The translations under genes and the position numbers were made by a program. Below the pieces are notes generated by a model. The model worked only from the letters and a program-made list of their open reading frames with translations, was not told the DNA's origin and searched no databases. A stretch of 64,000 nucleotides of DNA. It comes from Dugong dugon. Lineage: Eukaryota > Chordata > Mammalia > Sirenia > Dugongidae. The stretch's first letter is position 1; every line of letters begins with the position of its first letter. The stretch covers positions 7,929,001 through 7,993,000 of the forward strand of contig CM057480.1 of NCBI GenBank assembly GCA_030035585.1, written 5' to 3'. This document shows, in pieces, positions 11,190 to 22,716 of the stretch.

Positions 11190-11346
11190 GAGCCCTGGTG
11201 GTGCAGTGGTTAAGAGCTTGGCTGCTAACCAAAAGGCTGGCAGTTCACATCCACCAGCCGCTCCTTGGAAACCCTACGGGGCAGTCCTACTCTGTCCTAT
11301 AGGGTCACTCTGAGTCGGCATCAACTCAACAGCAATGGTTTTTTTG
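11190..11346 (+). mobile_element. AfroSINE, sense, short form
   Basis: agagccctggtggtgcagtg head, well-kept ctgctaaccaaaaggctggc, body actctgtcctatagggtcac, and a T-run tail. Near full-length and only modestly diverged. Confidence 0.92.
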
Positions 11347-11592
11347 GTATTGACCACAGCAAAATTCAAATTTATTTTGTTTATTCTATGGAAAGAGCAA
11401 TATAAAGTTTAGAGAGGCTGTGTGCTATAGTTAATAGAGTTTTGGATTTAGGTGTACATCCTGATTCTTCAGCATTTTAGTTGTGTGACTGTGGGCTACT
11501 CTCAGTTTCCATTTTGGTTAAATTCTATTTAGCTCATAGGATTGTGTGTTGGTTAGCTATTGCTATATAACAAAAGCCACAAAATCTAGGAT

Positions 11593-11664
11593 GCCCAGGT
11601 AGCTCAGCCAGTAGGGCATCAGATTTTAATCTGAGGGTCCAGGGTTCAAGTCCCTGTTTGGGCA
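11593..11664 (+). pseudogene. tRNA-Lys(TTT)-like pseudogene
   Basis: 72 bases that fold as a tRNA: acceptor gcccagg pairs with tttgggc (with G-T pairs), box A tagctcagccag, box B ggttcaagtcc, T stem caggg/ccctg. The sequence closely follows mammalian tRNA-Lys(TTT). The anticodon stem tcaga/tctga is intact, but the loop is ttttaa, six bases instead of seven, so it is probably not functional. It lies next to an old MaLR-like patch at about 11550-11580, with no clear poly-A or target duplication seen. Confidence 0.75.
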
Positions 11665-11940
11665 TGTTTGGCTGGGAGAGAGCTGATGGAGGCTGGAATA
11701 AATTTGTTCTCTGAGAGTCTCCTCCTCCTGCTAGAGTCAGAGGGCTAGCCTGAGCATGTTTTTTCTTAGGGCACAGGAGAAGCAAGAGGGCAAGCTGAAC
11801 TGTGAAAGTGCATTTCAAGCCTCTGCTTTTATCACATCTACTAACATCCCATCCACCAAAGCATGTCATGTGACTGATACCAAAGTCAAGGGGAGGGGAA
11901 GTACAACCTGCCCAATGTGAAGCCAAAGCAGCCACCTGGG
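11665..11940. repeat. Old MaLR-like antisense fragment
   Basis: About 11800-11900 (catttcaagcctctgctttt, ccaaagcatgtcatgtgact) resembles antisense MaLR-type LTR sequence, and 11548-11580 resembles its outer end. Old and heavily diverged; boundaries approximate. Confidence 0.35.
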
Positions 11941-12146
11941 TAAGCCCTGCATTGCGGGGGAGGGAAGTATACTTTTCTTGTGGACCTTGAATTCTCTACT
12001 TACGTGTTTCAACCTCTTTGCTTTTCCTCAAACATACCAAGCCCATTCCACCTCTGGGCCTTTGCACTGGCTGTGCCCTCTGCCTGGTATGCTCCTCCCT
12101 AACCTAGACACCCCCAGGCCTCACTCTTCACTTCTTTTATTTGTAG

Positions 12147-12485
12147 TTAGCTGCTGTCAAGTTGGCCCTGACTCATGGGGACTCCATGCACAACTGAACG
12201 AAATACTGCCAGTCTTGGACCATCCTCATGACTGGCTGGGGGCTGGGTATTGGATTGTTGTGATCCATAGGGTTTTCACTGACTAATTTTCAGAAGTAGA
12301 TTGCCAGACCTTTCTTCCTAGTCCATCTTAGTCTGGAAGACTCTGCTGAAACCTGCTCAGTATCAAAGCAACATCCAAGCCTCCACTAATAGACTGGTGG
12401 TGGCCACTCATGAGGTGCATTGACCAGGAATCAAACCTGGGTCTCCTGCATGGAAGGTGAGAATTCTACCACTGAACCACCACTC
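12147..12485 (-). mobile_element. RTESINE, antisense, near full length
   Basis: Reads tail to head: tagttagctgctgtcaag, tgtgatccatagggttttc, cagaagtagattgcc, then aatcaaacctgggtctcctg and the antisense tRNA-Gly-like head agaattctaccactgaacc. All expected blocks are present in order. Confidence 0.9.
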
Positions 12486-12599
12486 CCTCCCCACTCCTTC
12501 ACAGAGACCAGCCCTAACCATCTTATCTAAAACTACCCCTGTCTCCCTCTAAGCCTGAATTTGCAGTAGTTTGTTATCATGCCCTGCTCCTTGACATTA

Positions 12600-12778
12600 T
12601 ATTACACACTTATTTTGCTTATTTGTTTATTGTCTGTTCCCTACTAGAATGAAAGGTCCATGAAGGCAGGGACTTTGTTTTGCTTGCTGCTGTATCTTCC
12701 GTGTCCAGGGTGGTGCCTGCGCCTAGCACATGGTAGGTATTCTGGTGAGTTTGTTAAATGAATAAATGCTTGTAGGGA
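12600..12778 (+). repeat. L2-type 3' end
   Basis: Typical late L2 sequence: tagaatgaaaggtccatgaa, ggcagggactttgttttg, gcctagcacatggtaggt, ending in gaataaatg. Old mammalian LINE remnant. Confidence 0.6.
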
Positions 12779-13881
12779 GGAAAGGACATCATTTCCGAGT
12801 ATTCATCACCATTTTAGAGAGGAAAATACCCCCAACATAAAGAAGGGCAATTCTCTGATTATCACAGCTTTATGGAAAATTCACTTGAATGTGTGCACTT
12901 CCTCCTCTAACAGCCAGCTACAGGGCGTGGAGTACTGTGCTGGGTGCTGTCTTTGGAAATGAGTAAGGCAGAGTCCCTGCCCTCAAGAAGTGACGGTCTA
13001 GAGGTGGAGTAGGATCTCACTCTGTGGTCTCTGAGGGTGCCATTCACATAGACATGATGTAAACAATGCCTCTCTGAAGTTGTAAAGTGCATGATCTGTC
13101 CAAACATACACAGCAACCCTGGGAGACAGGCATTTCTCCTCCTTCCAGCGAACTGGCACTTCCTAACAACCCAGCTGCCACCTGGACGTTCATTCATTCA
13201 TTCAATAAACATTTTTTTGAGCATCTACTCCATAAAAGTGCTAGAAGCTGTAAAACCAAAGTAATCCCAACATAATTCCTGAATGCCCATTGCTTACAGT
13301 TTAGGCGGGAGACAGGCAAGTGAAAAGGCAAATACAGCACACACATCAAGTGTACAATTGGGCTTCAATGAGAGGACATCGAGGACCTCCACCACTGTCC
13401 TGGGGGATAGGGGATTCAACTAATGGGAGTGGGGGCGGCCCGGCCATGGAATAGGGGTGCATGTGAAGAAGTTTGTGCAACATTTTGTGATTGAAGGTGC
13501 ATAGGCACAAAACAAATGAAGTGCTATTCTCTATTCGGCACACTAAGTTTGATATGCTGATATAAACACGTCCTCCGAATTATTTGTGTAGCCATCTTGC
13601 CAATAACATTACAGCGCTGTTAATAGAACTCAAGACAAAGGGAAAAGTTTCCCTTTATTCTTGAGTACTTTCATTTTTACATCTTTCCAGGCTTTGCAGG
13701 AAAACCTAGGAAATATTTCTATCCCTATGATTACGGTGCTGACGTGATTTTATGGCAAGGCAATTTTAGTTTCAAGGCTTTGTCACCCCTGGGCTCGGTC
13801 AATGTTACGCAGCAAACACCTGTACTTCTCTTTGCGATGACTTAATCAAACCTGGTCCGGTTTTTACAACAGGGTCCAAGA
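12779..13881. other. Unique sequence with a small L2-like patch
   Basis: The attcattcattcaataaac block at about 13190 resembles the tail of an L2-type element. The rest shows no family and no supported coding frame. Confidence 0.4.
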
Positions 13882-14095
13882 GGTCTCTGAGTGGTGCAAG
13901 TGGTTTGTGGTTGGCTGCTAACCTAAAGGCTGGTGGTTTGAACACCCCCCTCCCCCAGTGGCATGGTGGAAGAAAGGCCTGGCGATCTGCTCCCATAAAG
14001 GTTACGGCCAAGAAAACCTTATGGGCAGCTCTACTCTGTACACACGGGGTTGCCATGGGTCAGAATTGACTCGACAGCAATGAGTTTTTTTTTTT
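13882..14095 (+). mobile_element. AfroSINE, sense, long form
   Basis: gtctctgagtggtgcaagtg head, ctaacctaaaggctggtgg, a C-rich expansion at 13945-13956, ggaagaaaggcctggcgatc, then tgccatgggtcagaattgac and a T11-type tail. The middle block ggaagaaaggcctggcg also occurs in the RTESINE body. Confidence 0.9.
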
Positions 14096-15407
14096 CGGTT
14101 TGATGGAAGTGACTGTAGCCAGCTTATGTTAAAGCAGGAATAGTTATGTGTAAGTACCATATTAGCTGTAAAGCACGATGCCCAAAAATATTCATGTGAC
14201 AGAAATAAAGGAAAAGATAGCAGATGATGTGGTCTTCCCCCCTTCACTAATGAGGGAGGATCCTTCCTTGTTTGGTCAGACCAGGGTCTCCCTTTCTTAT
14301 ACAGAATTCTGGTATTGGGATACATCAACAACAACAACAACAAAACATTCTAAACCAGAGAGCTACGTACTAAAGAGCTGAGGTGAAGAAATGGCAGGGG
14401 ACACCAGGAAATGGAATGATTAGCTTGCAAGCATCCTAGTGACAGGAACAGTGATATAATACTGGTAAATATTTAATACCCAGCTGTCTGAAAAAAATTT
14501 TTGCATAATTATAAACTTTACTGTGTAGCATACAATTTACAAATCATATATGCAATACTCTTTATTATAAATTCTATATGTGTAACCAATTGTGGTTTAC
14601 AATGGGAAAAGTTGTTTGGCAGGGATGTATCCTTTCACCGTACTTATTCAATCTGTACGTAGAATAAATAATCAAAGAAGCTGGACTATATGAAGAATAA
14701 CACAGCATCGGGATGGGAGGAAGACTCATTAACAACCTGAGAGACATGGATGATATAACCTTGCTTGCCAAAAATGAAGACAACTTGAAGCACTTGCTGA
14801 TGAAGGTCAAAAACTACAGCCTTCAGTATGGATTATGTCTGATCATGAAGAAAATAAAAATCCTCCTAACAGGGCTGATAAACAACATCATGGCGAATGG
14901 TGAAGAAAACGAAGTTGTCAATGATTTCATTCCACTTGGATCAACAATCAACGTCTGTGGAAGCAACAGTGAAGAAACCAAGTAATGTTATCTCATTGGA
15001 CAAATCGGCTGCAAACGACTTCTTAAAAGTTTTAAAAGTAAAGATGTCACTTTAATGACTAAGGTGAGCCATGGTCTTTTCAATTGCCTCAGATGCATGT
15101 GAAAGCTGGACAATGAAAAAGAAAGATAGAAGAAGAACTGATGCATTCAAACTGTGGTGTTGGTGAAGAACATTGAATATATCATGGACTGTCAGAGGAA
15201 CAAACAAATCAGTCTTAGGAAAAACGCAACCAGTGTGCTCCTTAGAAGCAAGGAAGGTGGGACTTCACCTTGCTTACTTTGGATATGTCATCAAGAAAGA
15301 CCAATTGTTAGCACATCGTGTTTGTTAAGTAGAGAGTCAGCAAAAACGTGGGAAACCCTCAATGAGACGGATTGTCACAATAGCCACAACAATGGACTCA
15401 AATATAC

Positions 15408-16002
15408 TATTATGGATTGAATTGTATCCCCCCCGAAATATGTGTTGTAAATCCTAAACCCCTGTGTCTGTGGATGTAATCTCATTTAGGAATAAGACTT
15501 TCTTTGTTACCATAGTGAGACGATATCAATGTACCCACTAACCCGCTGCTGTTGAGTCTATTCCAACTCATAGCAACCCTACAGGACAGAGTAGAACTGC
15601 CCTATAGGGTTTCCAAGTAGCGCCTGGTGGATTTGGACTGCTGACCTTTTGGTTAGCAGCCACAGCTCTTAACCAGTACGCCACGGGGGTTTCCATGTCA
15701 ATGCAGAGTGTGTCTTAAACAAGTCACCCTTGAGATATAAAAACAGCAGATTAGACATAGAGAAGGAAGCACAAACAGAGGGGAAGATACACACCACATG
15801 AAGATCACCAAGGAGCTGAGGAACAGAAGCTGAAAAGAGACAAGGGCCTTTCCCCAGAACCAGCAGAAAGAGAAAACCTTCCCCTAGAGCCAGTGGGTTG
15901 AATTTGGACTTCTAGCCTCCCAAGCTGTGAGAAAATAACTTTGTTTGTTAAAGTCACCCACTTGCGGTATTTCTGTTACAGCGGCTGTAAGAAACAAAGA
16001 CA
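15408..16002 (+). mobile_element. Solitary MaLR-type LTR inserted in the RTE
   Basis: Starts tattatggattgaattg and ends gaaacaaagaca, flanked by an exact 5-base duplication tatac (15403-15407 and 16003-16007). Contains the gacttctagcctcccaagc block shared by MLT1/MaLR LTRs. A fossil solo LTR with no internal viral region. It holds an AfroSINE. Probably tens of millions of years old. Confidence 0.85.
15532..15694 (-). mobile_element. AfroSINE, antisense, nested in the LTR
   Basis: Antisense short form from ctgctgttgagtctattcc to ccagtacgccacgggggttt. Flanked by a 9-base duplication with one difference (atatcaatg at 15523-15531, atgtcaatg at 15695-15703). Innermost layer of the RTE-LTR-SINE nest. 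Confidence 0.9.
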
Positions 16003-16228
16003 TATACCAACAGTCAAGAAGATGACACAAGACAGGGCAATGTTTTGTTCTGTTAAACGTAAGGTTGCCGTGAGCTGGAGCCGACTTGACAGCAACTAAC
16101 AACAACAACATAACCAACTGATTCTCACAGAAAGCTTTCACTGATTTTTGCCTAATTCTTATATCCATAGCCAACTTCCCAAAAATTTGTCAATGAAAAT
16201 CTTACAGATCACAACAGAATATTGTCCA

Positions 16229-16475
16229 ACTTGTTTACTTTGGACGTGCCATTGGGAAAGACCAATTGCTGGAGGGGGAATTGTATTTGGTGAAGTAGAG
16301 GAAAATGAGGGCAAGGGAGACCCTTGATAAGGTAGAGTGGCACAATATCCCCAAGGGTGAACTTGAACATGGTGGTGACTGTGAGGGTAATGCAGGACTG
16401 GGCAGCATTTCATTTTGTTGTACATGAAGTCACCATGAGTCAGAGTCAGCGTTACTGCAGCTAACAGCAACAAGG
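16229..16475 (+). mobile_element. RTE LINE 3' end
   Basis: Follows the RTE C-terminal and tail pattern: tttactttggacgtgccatt, ggtgaagtagaggaaaatg, gtgagggtaatgcaggactg, tgtacatgaagtcaccatga, ending in cagctaacagcaacaa. Old, 5'-truncated. Confidence 0.8.
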
Positions 16476-16805
16476 CAGTTGCCACCAGATCTTTGAAATG
16501 CTATGCTCATTAAACACAATATTTCAGTGTTCCAACAACCAATAATGATAGCCAGTAGAGGAAGATGAATGGAATACACTTTCTGGGTCAAAGAATCAAT
16601 AAAGCTTTTGGATTGTGGCTGGAGGTGACACTAGACTCCAGTCACTTAGGGCCTTTTAAACCTTTTATAGAAGCCTGGATTTTCTCCTAGGGGCAATGGG
16701 GGTGCCACCGATAGTGTTTTAATGTGGAGTAATAGGCTCAAGTGTGCATTTGAAAAAAGTAGGTTAGAGAATGGTTGTATAAGTTATAAAAAGGCTAAAG
16801 ACACC
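16476..16805. other. Unique sequence
   Basis: No family recognised; AT-rich spacer between the RTE end and the next LTR. Confidence 0.4.
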
Positions 16806-17370
16806 TGTCTTAGTTATCTAGTGCTGCTGTTACAGAAATACAACAAGTGGATGGCTTTAACAAAGAGAAATTAATTTTCTCACAGTCTAGTAGCCTAGAA
16901 GTCCAAATTCAGGGCATCAGCTCCAGAGGAAGGCTTTCTCTCTCCATTGGCTCTGGAGAAAGGTCCTTCTCATCCATCTTCCCCTGGACTAGAAGCTTCT
17001 CTGTGCAGGAACCCCTGGTCCAAAGGACACACTTTGCTCCTGGCACTGCTTTCTTGGTGGTATGAGGTCCCTGCTCTCTGCTCACTTCTCTTTCCTTTTA
17101 TCTCTTGTTAGATAAAAGGTGGTGCAGGCCACAACCCAGGGAAAATCCCTTTACATTGGATCAGGGATGTGACCTTAGTAAGGGTGTTACAATCCCACCC
17201 TAATCCTCTTTAACATAATTCAATCTTGCCTCATTAACCACAGGCAGAGACTAGGATTCACAAAACAGGAAAATTACAATCACAAAATGGAGGACAACCA
17301 CATAATACTGGGAATCATGGCTTAACCAAGTTGACACATATTTTTGGGGGATACAATTCAATCCACGACA
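16806..17370 (-). mobile_element. Solitary MaLR-type LTR, antisense
   Basis: Antisense copy from tgtcttagttatctagtgc to caattcaatccacgaca, with near-identical 5-base flanks (acacc and atacc). Shares gcttctctgtgcaggaac and tttcttggtggtatgagg with the other LTRs of this group. Fossil, no internal region; lineage-specific and of middle age. Confidence 0.85.
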
Positions 17371-17531
17371 ATACCCCAAATTGAAGGTAGAGATTTCTTT
17401 CTCCCTTGTGTAGCAGTTCAGTGGGAGGTGGGAGAACCTATCTAATGTTGCTTTGCTGCATGAGATCAGAGAAGGATCAGACTCCTATCTTGGTGCTCTG
17501 CCATTCCCTAAGGTGTGGTCCTCCTCTGGGG

Positions 17532-17868
17532 GCAATGGTGGTTCGGTGGTAGAGTTCTTGCCTTCCATGACCTGGATTTGATTCCTGGCCAATATACCTC
17601 ATGTGCAGCCACCACCCATCTGTCAGTGGAGGCTTGCATGTTGCTATGATGCTGGACAAGTTTCAGCACAGCTTCCAGATTAAGATAGCCTAGGAAGAAA
17701 GGCCCGGCAATCTACTTCTGAAAATCAGCCAGTGACAACCCTATGGGTCGCAACAGTCCTATTTGCAACTGTTCACGGGGATGGAACAGGACCAGGCAAT
17801 GTTTTGTTCTATTGTGCATGGGGTTGCCATGATTGAGGGCGAACTCCACGGCAGCTAACAACAACAGC
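17532..17868 (+). mobile_element. RTESINE, sense, full length
   Basis: gcaatggtggttcggtggta head with tRNA-Gly-like box A, box B gatttgattcctgg, body cagtggaggcttgcatgttg, tail gcatggggttgccatg and cagctaacaacaacagc. One of the best-kept copies here. Confidence 0.92.
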
Positions 17869-17959
17869 TTAGCTCCACTTATGCATTTCAACCTGTGTAA
17901 TGGATGAAATAGCAGCTTCCTTGTAAGGATGAGACCTGAAAATGTCACACAGCACTTCT

Positions 17960-18480
17960 GCTCAGAACTGTTCTACTGGCCAGAACCTAGACACACAGCC
18001 ACAGCTATCTGTGAGGGGAGCCGGCAGGCTGTGGAAGAAAGCGGGGACAGATACTGAAACAACCAGCAGTCTGCTATAGGGAGAGAGCTGGAGCCTGGGA
18101 TTTTAATGAGGATGTACTTGTAGCAGCCAAGGTGAGAAAATACGATGTCCTGGAGAAAGAGAGTATAATTGGACATAAAGAAGAGAGAGCAGATTGAAGT
18201 TAGTTATGAAGTGGAATGGACAAGACTTAGCTCAGTTGGTGTAGAGAGTGAGAAAAAGGGGTGGTCGATGATGAGTCCCTGGTTTCTGGTTTGGGCAGTT
18301 GGACGAGCAGTAGTGCTAGTTGCTTGGATTGAGGACATCGGAAGAGCTGCAGGTTAGGGGAGCGATTTGTTCATTTTGGCCACATTGAATTTTGGGTGCC
18401 TGTGGACATCCTTATGGAGATTATAATGGAAATGTGGGACTAGAGCTCAAAAGAAAGACCTGGAATGGAAATGTAGATTG
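17960..18480 (+). repeat. Old unassigned repeat, related to the one at 29.2-31.0 kb
   Basis: The part at 18185-18480 (gagtccctggtttctggttt, ttggccacattgaattttgg, cctgtggacatcc) follows the same order as 30540-30900. I recognise the pattern as a long, old mammalian repeat but cannot name the family. Confidence 0.45.
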
Positions 18481-19011
18481 AAAATCATCATCACTGCTGC
18501 AAGCTGGGTTCCTTGGAAAAGAGACTTTCTGAAAAAAACCATCTTGCAGGAGGTAAATTATAGTGCTTTTGGGATCAATGCCTGTGGAAGGGAAGGGAAG
18601 GAAGAGGGACCGGGTAAAGGGAGAAGTCAAACTGCCAACTAGTCCCGATGAAGGCCTCAGCCTACAGATCCTGCTGTGGATGCTGAAAATGCAACGGCTC
18701 TTCAGAGTTGTCTTGAGTGAGGGCTGGGCCTTTAGATCCTCAATTCAAGCAGTAATTTCACATGGGAAGAGGATGGCTCTCTTCTCAGAGGGAGGCTGAT
18801 TATGCTTTCTGCCAGCAGTGATCCCAGCCATCGAGGTAAGAAGTCCTTTCTTGAAGGGAGATCTGGGTGGTGCTCCACTGAATCTATCACAAGCGCATAG
18901 CACTTAAAATGCACCTTGGAGAATACCAGCATTGAAGGAGTGGCAAGAAGTAAAAGTCCACAGTGGGCGTTGAGAAGGAATTGCCAGAGAGGTCAAGTCC
19001 TTCAGTTTCCA

Positions 19012-19196
19012 GTTGCTGTGGAGTCAGTGCTAACTCATGACGACTCCATGTGTGTCGGAGTAGAACTCTGCTCCACAGGGGTTTCCATAGCTGATTGTTT
19101 GGAAGTAGGTCTTCAGGTCTTTCTTCCAAGGTACCTCGGGGTGAACTTGAACCTCCAACCTTCTGGTTAGCAGACGAGCACTAACTACTTGCATCA
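19012..19196 (-). mobile_element. AfroSINE, antisense, long form
   Basis: gttgctgtggagtcagtgc, agtagaactctgctccacag, then gaacctccaaccttctgg and gcatcac at the head end. Truncated a few bases short of the usual head. Confidence 0.88.
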
Positions 19197-19204
19197 CAAG
19201 TCAA

Positions 19205-19625
19205 ATCATGGAAGTCAGGTGAAAACTGGTGTTGAGAAGCTTGAGTCAGCAGCGTCTAATGCTTTTTCAAGAGAAGTTGACAAAGACAAGGATTTTGCAA
19301 TCAGGAAGGCATTGGTAACTTTTTAATAAGCTGTGTCAGTGGAGAGTCTCGCTTGAGGGATGAGTGGCAAGTGAGGAAGCAGATAAACCTTTGTTGGCGT
19401 TTGGTCGTGAAGAATAGAAAGACAGGTGGTTATTGGTGTGACAGGATTCTTATTCTTAATTTTAGGGTGGGAGAGATTTAATCTGTTTCTATGTCAGTGG
19501 GCAGAACAACAGAGAAGAAAAGATTAACGATATGGGAGAAAGGTGAGTAACTGATGGCAACACGGAGCTTGCAGAGCGCAAAAAAATCGTAGAGCACCTG
19601 TGGAGTGATTAGATTTGAACCAGAA
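19205..19625 (+). repeat. Further part of the old unassigned repeat
   Basis: Gagaagttgaca, gagggatgagtggcaagtg, tagggtgggagagatttaat and ggagaaaggtgagtaactga resemble the downstream part of the same old family as 17960-18480, separated from it by other sequence and an AfroSINE. Confidence 0.35.
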
Positions 19626-19639
19626 AAAGAAAAGAGTGA

Positions 19640-19830
19640 CACTGACATTTATTTAGTCCTTTCTAAATGCCAGGAACTGCTGGACTGTTTGGCTCTATCT
19701 AGTTCTTTTGGCCAATCATTCCAACTATTATTTTGCAGAGCAGGTTCAGAGGAAGTAAGTAACTTACCCATGGTCACACTGTTCCCAGGAAGCTGTGCCA
19801 GGATTGGAGGCTATACTCTGTGCAGTGAGG
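19640..19830 (-). repeat. MIR, antisense
   Basis: Atttagtcctttctaaatgc, then cagaggaagtaagtaactta and cccatggtcacact: the core and 5' part of MIR in antisense order. Old and diverged. Confidence 0.6.
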
Positions 19831-20311
19831 AAAGAACGACTCGTCGTCTGAAATCCCAGGAAGAACAAAGGATGAGAGAAGATGGACTGAGTGCAAGTTG
19901 GGTAAGAGAAGGAAGGCTGCTGTAACAAAGATACCTCAAACTATAAGGGCTTAAGTAGCTAACAGTGTATTTATCTCCCAAGAAATATTCCAGAGTGAGC
20001 TATCTTGGACTGGTGGGGTGACTCTGGTCTACAGGCACATTCAGTGACCCTAGTTCTTTCTATTTTATTGCTCTATAATCTCCTTGAATGTTGTCGCTGT
20101 CCACATGGCTGAGGTTGGCTCACTTCCATATTGGTGGTCTAGCCTGGTGCAAGGGAGAAATAGAAAGTCTGGGTCCATCTTTTAGGAGGCGACCCAGAAA
20201 TTGTACACACCATATTTGCCCACATCCCATTGGTCTGAACGAAGTCACCTGGCCACACTTAGCTGCAAGGGAAGCTGGGAAATGTAGTGTCTTCTCAGGT
20301 GGCTATGCTGT

Positions 20312-20512
20312 TGTTAGTGGCTTTATTGTCGATTTTGATTCATGGTGACCCTACATGTGCAGAGTAGAACTGTGCTCTACAGGATTTTCAAGGCTGTGAT
20401 CTTTGAGAAGCAGATTGCCAGGCCTGTCTGCTGAGGCAACTCTGGGTGAGTTCGAACCACCAACCTTTTGGCTAGTAGTAGAACGTTTAACTGTTTACAC
20501 CACCCAGGGACT
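20312..20512 (-). mobile_element. AfroSINE, antisense, long form
   Basis: Ttagtggctttattgtcg tail side, catggtgaccctacatgtg, agcagattgccaggcctg, gagttcgaaccaccaacc, ending in ccacccagggactc, the antisense of the gtccctgggtgg head. Confidence 0.9.
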
Positions 20513-20789
20513 CATGTGTGGCTCTACATGCTCAAATAAAACTCAGGGGTTCTATTACTAAAACGAATCAGGAAATTCTCAAATCCCTTGTGGATGGGAA
20601 GCTCAGGATGGAAGTTCCAAGGAAGATGAAGAGGATTGAGTCTATAACATTTACTGGAATGAACTGTTCTGCTTCTTGTTTTCAAAGCTACCCTAATTTA
20701 CACTTCCCAACCCTTCCTTCTGGAGGTATCATGGTCAAGAGTTTGGGTAACACCTGATCAACTGGCTTGGATTAGTGTTTGCCCTTTGT

Positions 20790-20975
20790 TCATTCTGTGA
20801 CTTTGGTTCAGTTACTTAATGACATCCCTCAGCCTTAGTTTTCTTATTTTAAAAATGAAAATAATAATAACCTACTTCATAGGACAGCTGTCAGGACACA
20901 GTGAGATGATACACATAAAGTCCTTAGTGTTTTATTGCCTGGCATATAGTAAGTAATCAATGGACATTAATTATA
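20790..20975 (+). repeat. MIR, sense
   Basis: Ctgtgactttggttcagtta, ttaaaaatgaaaataataat, gcctggcatatagtaag and aatcaatggacatta follow MIR in sense order. Confidence 0.65.
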
Positions 20976-21544
20976 ATTAACTGTTTCTTCTTACCCAAGT
21001 GGACGATATATAAAGTAGGTTTTTTAAAATTGCTTTGCTTTTTGATAAAGCTTGTATTTTGAGGCAAACCATCTTACTTAGTCAACATTTTGAGTTGCTT
21101 TTTCTCTGTGAGAATTTTGATAATACAATGGATAAAATCTTAGGAAATATGGCTTAAAACATCCTTCATACAATTCCCTACCGTAAAAGAATAGTGTAAG
21201 GTGTACAGTGCTCTAAAACAACAAGGTGACCCTTAAAGAAAAGCAATTTATTCATAAAGTAAGTCACCAAAAAGAGGAGGGGAAGGTCTTTTATATTGCT
21301 TGTATCGCATCTCTGAGCTGGTGCCTGGTTTAGCATCGCTTGTATTGGTTACACGTTACGGATAAAGAGTTTCTTATTTCAGAGCTGATGGAGACTGTGA
21401 AAGGGGAATATTGAAATTTACTGTAGTAAGAGATATACTATCTGTTCTACAAAAAGCCCCACAGGCAAAAACAGTTGACACAAAATGCAAATGGTGAATA
21501 AGCATGTCCAAAAAATGGTAGCAATGGTAATAGTAATAATTGTT

Positions 21545-21785
21545 GATGTTTATTGGGCTCTTCCTTTGGGCCATGTGTTGGGTGAACCACGTTACATGCT
21601 TTTGTCACTGAATTCTCTCAGCAATGCCATGAGTTAGGGACTATTATTCTTATTGCTCCCATTTTTCAGTTGAGGAAACAGGTGCTTAGGAATATTAACT
21701 AACGTGCTCAGTGTCATTAGCTACTAAGTGTCATGACTTGGATTCTGATCGAGCACTGCATGACTCCAATGCTCAAAATTCTGCG
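21545..21785 (-). repeat. MIR, antisense
   Basis: Tttattgggctcttcctttg, ttctctcagcaatgccatga, cccatttttcagttgaggaa and tgacttggattctgatcg match MIR antisense along most of its length. Confidence 0.75.
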
Positions 21786-21787
21786 AT

Positions 21788-22280
21788 TTTTTTTTTTTTT
21801 AAATAGTGCTTTACATGAAGGTTTACGGAGCAAAGTAGTTTCTCGTTAAACAATTAAAACACATATTGATCTGTGACATTGCTTGTCAACCCCACAATGT
21901 GTCAACACTCTCTCCTTTGTGACCTTGGGTTCCCCATTTCCAGCTTTGCCCCTGGGCTGGTGTGCCCATTTAGTCTCATTTTGTTTTATGGGCCTATCTG
22001 ATCTTTGGCTGAAGGGTTCGGAGTGACTTCAGTACTGAGTTAAAAGGGTGTCCGAGGGCCATATTCCAGAGGTTTCTCCAGTCTATGTCAGACCAGTAAG
22101 TCTGATCTCTTTCTGTGAGTTAAAATTTTGTACTACATTTTTCTTCAGCTCTGTCTGGGACCCTGTATTGTGATCCCTGTCAGAGCAGTCAGTGATGGTA
22201 GCCGGGCACCATCCAGATGTGCTGGACTCATTCTGGTGGAGGCTGGGGTAGCTGTGGTCCATTAGTCCTCTGGACTATCA
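21788..22280 (-). mobile_element. L1 3' end, antisense
   Basis: T12 start, gtgctttacatgaaggttta, agtagtttctcgttaaac, gtgtcaacactctctccttt, cccctgggctggtgtgccc and on to catccagatgtgctggact. This is the longest of the three antisense copies of this L1 end. Confidence 0.72.
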
Positions 22281-22419
22281 TGATTCTATGATTTTGATGA
22301 GAGAAGGAAAGGGAGAAAAGGAGACTTTATTTATTTATTTTTGGCACTGTAAGCACTTCCCTAGAGGGTATGTCTGAACTAGGTGCTTAATTATGGGGCT
22401 TCCTATCGATGAAAGGAGA

Positions 22420-22710
22420 GGGCAATGTTGTTTCAGTGGTAGAATTCTTGCCTTCCATGAGGGAGGCTGGGTTTTGATGTTTGACCAAAGCATCTCAAGT
22501 GTAGCCTCCATTGTCTGTCAGTGGAGGCTTGAGTGTTGCTATGGTGCTGAATGGGTTTCAAAGGAGCTTCCACTCCAAGACAGAGTAGGAAGAAAGACCT
22601 GGTGATCTACTTCTGAAAATCAGCCCTATGGATCACAACAGTCCAATGCTGTTCTGCATGGGGTCACCATGAGTTGGGGCTGACTCAGTGGCAGCTAACA
22701 ACAACAACGC
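22420..22710 (+). mobile_element. RTESINE, sense
   Basis: ggcaatgttgtttcagtggt, tcagtggaggcttgagtgtt, tactctgaaaat-like body and the tail ggtcaccatgagttgggg ending cagctaacaacaacaac. Slightly shortened between body and tail. Confidence 0.88.
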
Positions 22711-22716
22711 AGATGA

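Larger units (their letters stand above)
14601..16110 (+). mobile_element. RTE LINE (BovB-like), 5'-truncated, split by an LTR
   Basis: RTE segments lie at 14601-15407 and 16003-16110. The first encodes the region after reverse-transcriptase motif B (tatcctttcaccgtacttat encodes the LSPYLF-type run), then a decayed motif C (MDDITLLAKNEDN in place of YADDTTLLAES), then the C-terminal region LGSTIN. The second is the 3' tail ending caactaacaacaacaacat. Several frame changes; inactive. The LTR between them has an exact target duplication. Confidence 0.88.

Noticed and set aside
15408-16002. Proviral gene remnants with the LTRs
   Set aside because: All LTRs of this group in the window are solitary; no gag-, pol- or env-like sequence lies beside any of them.
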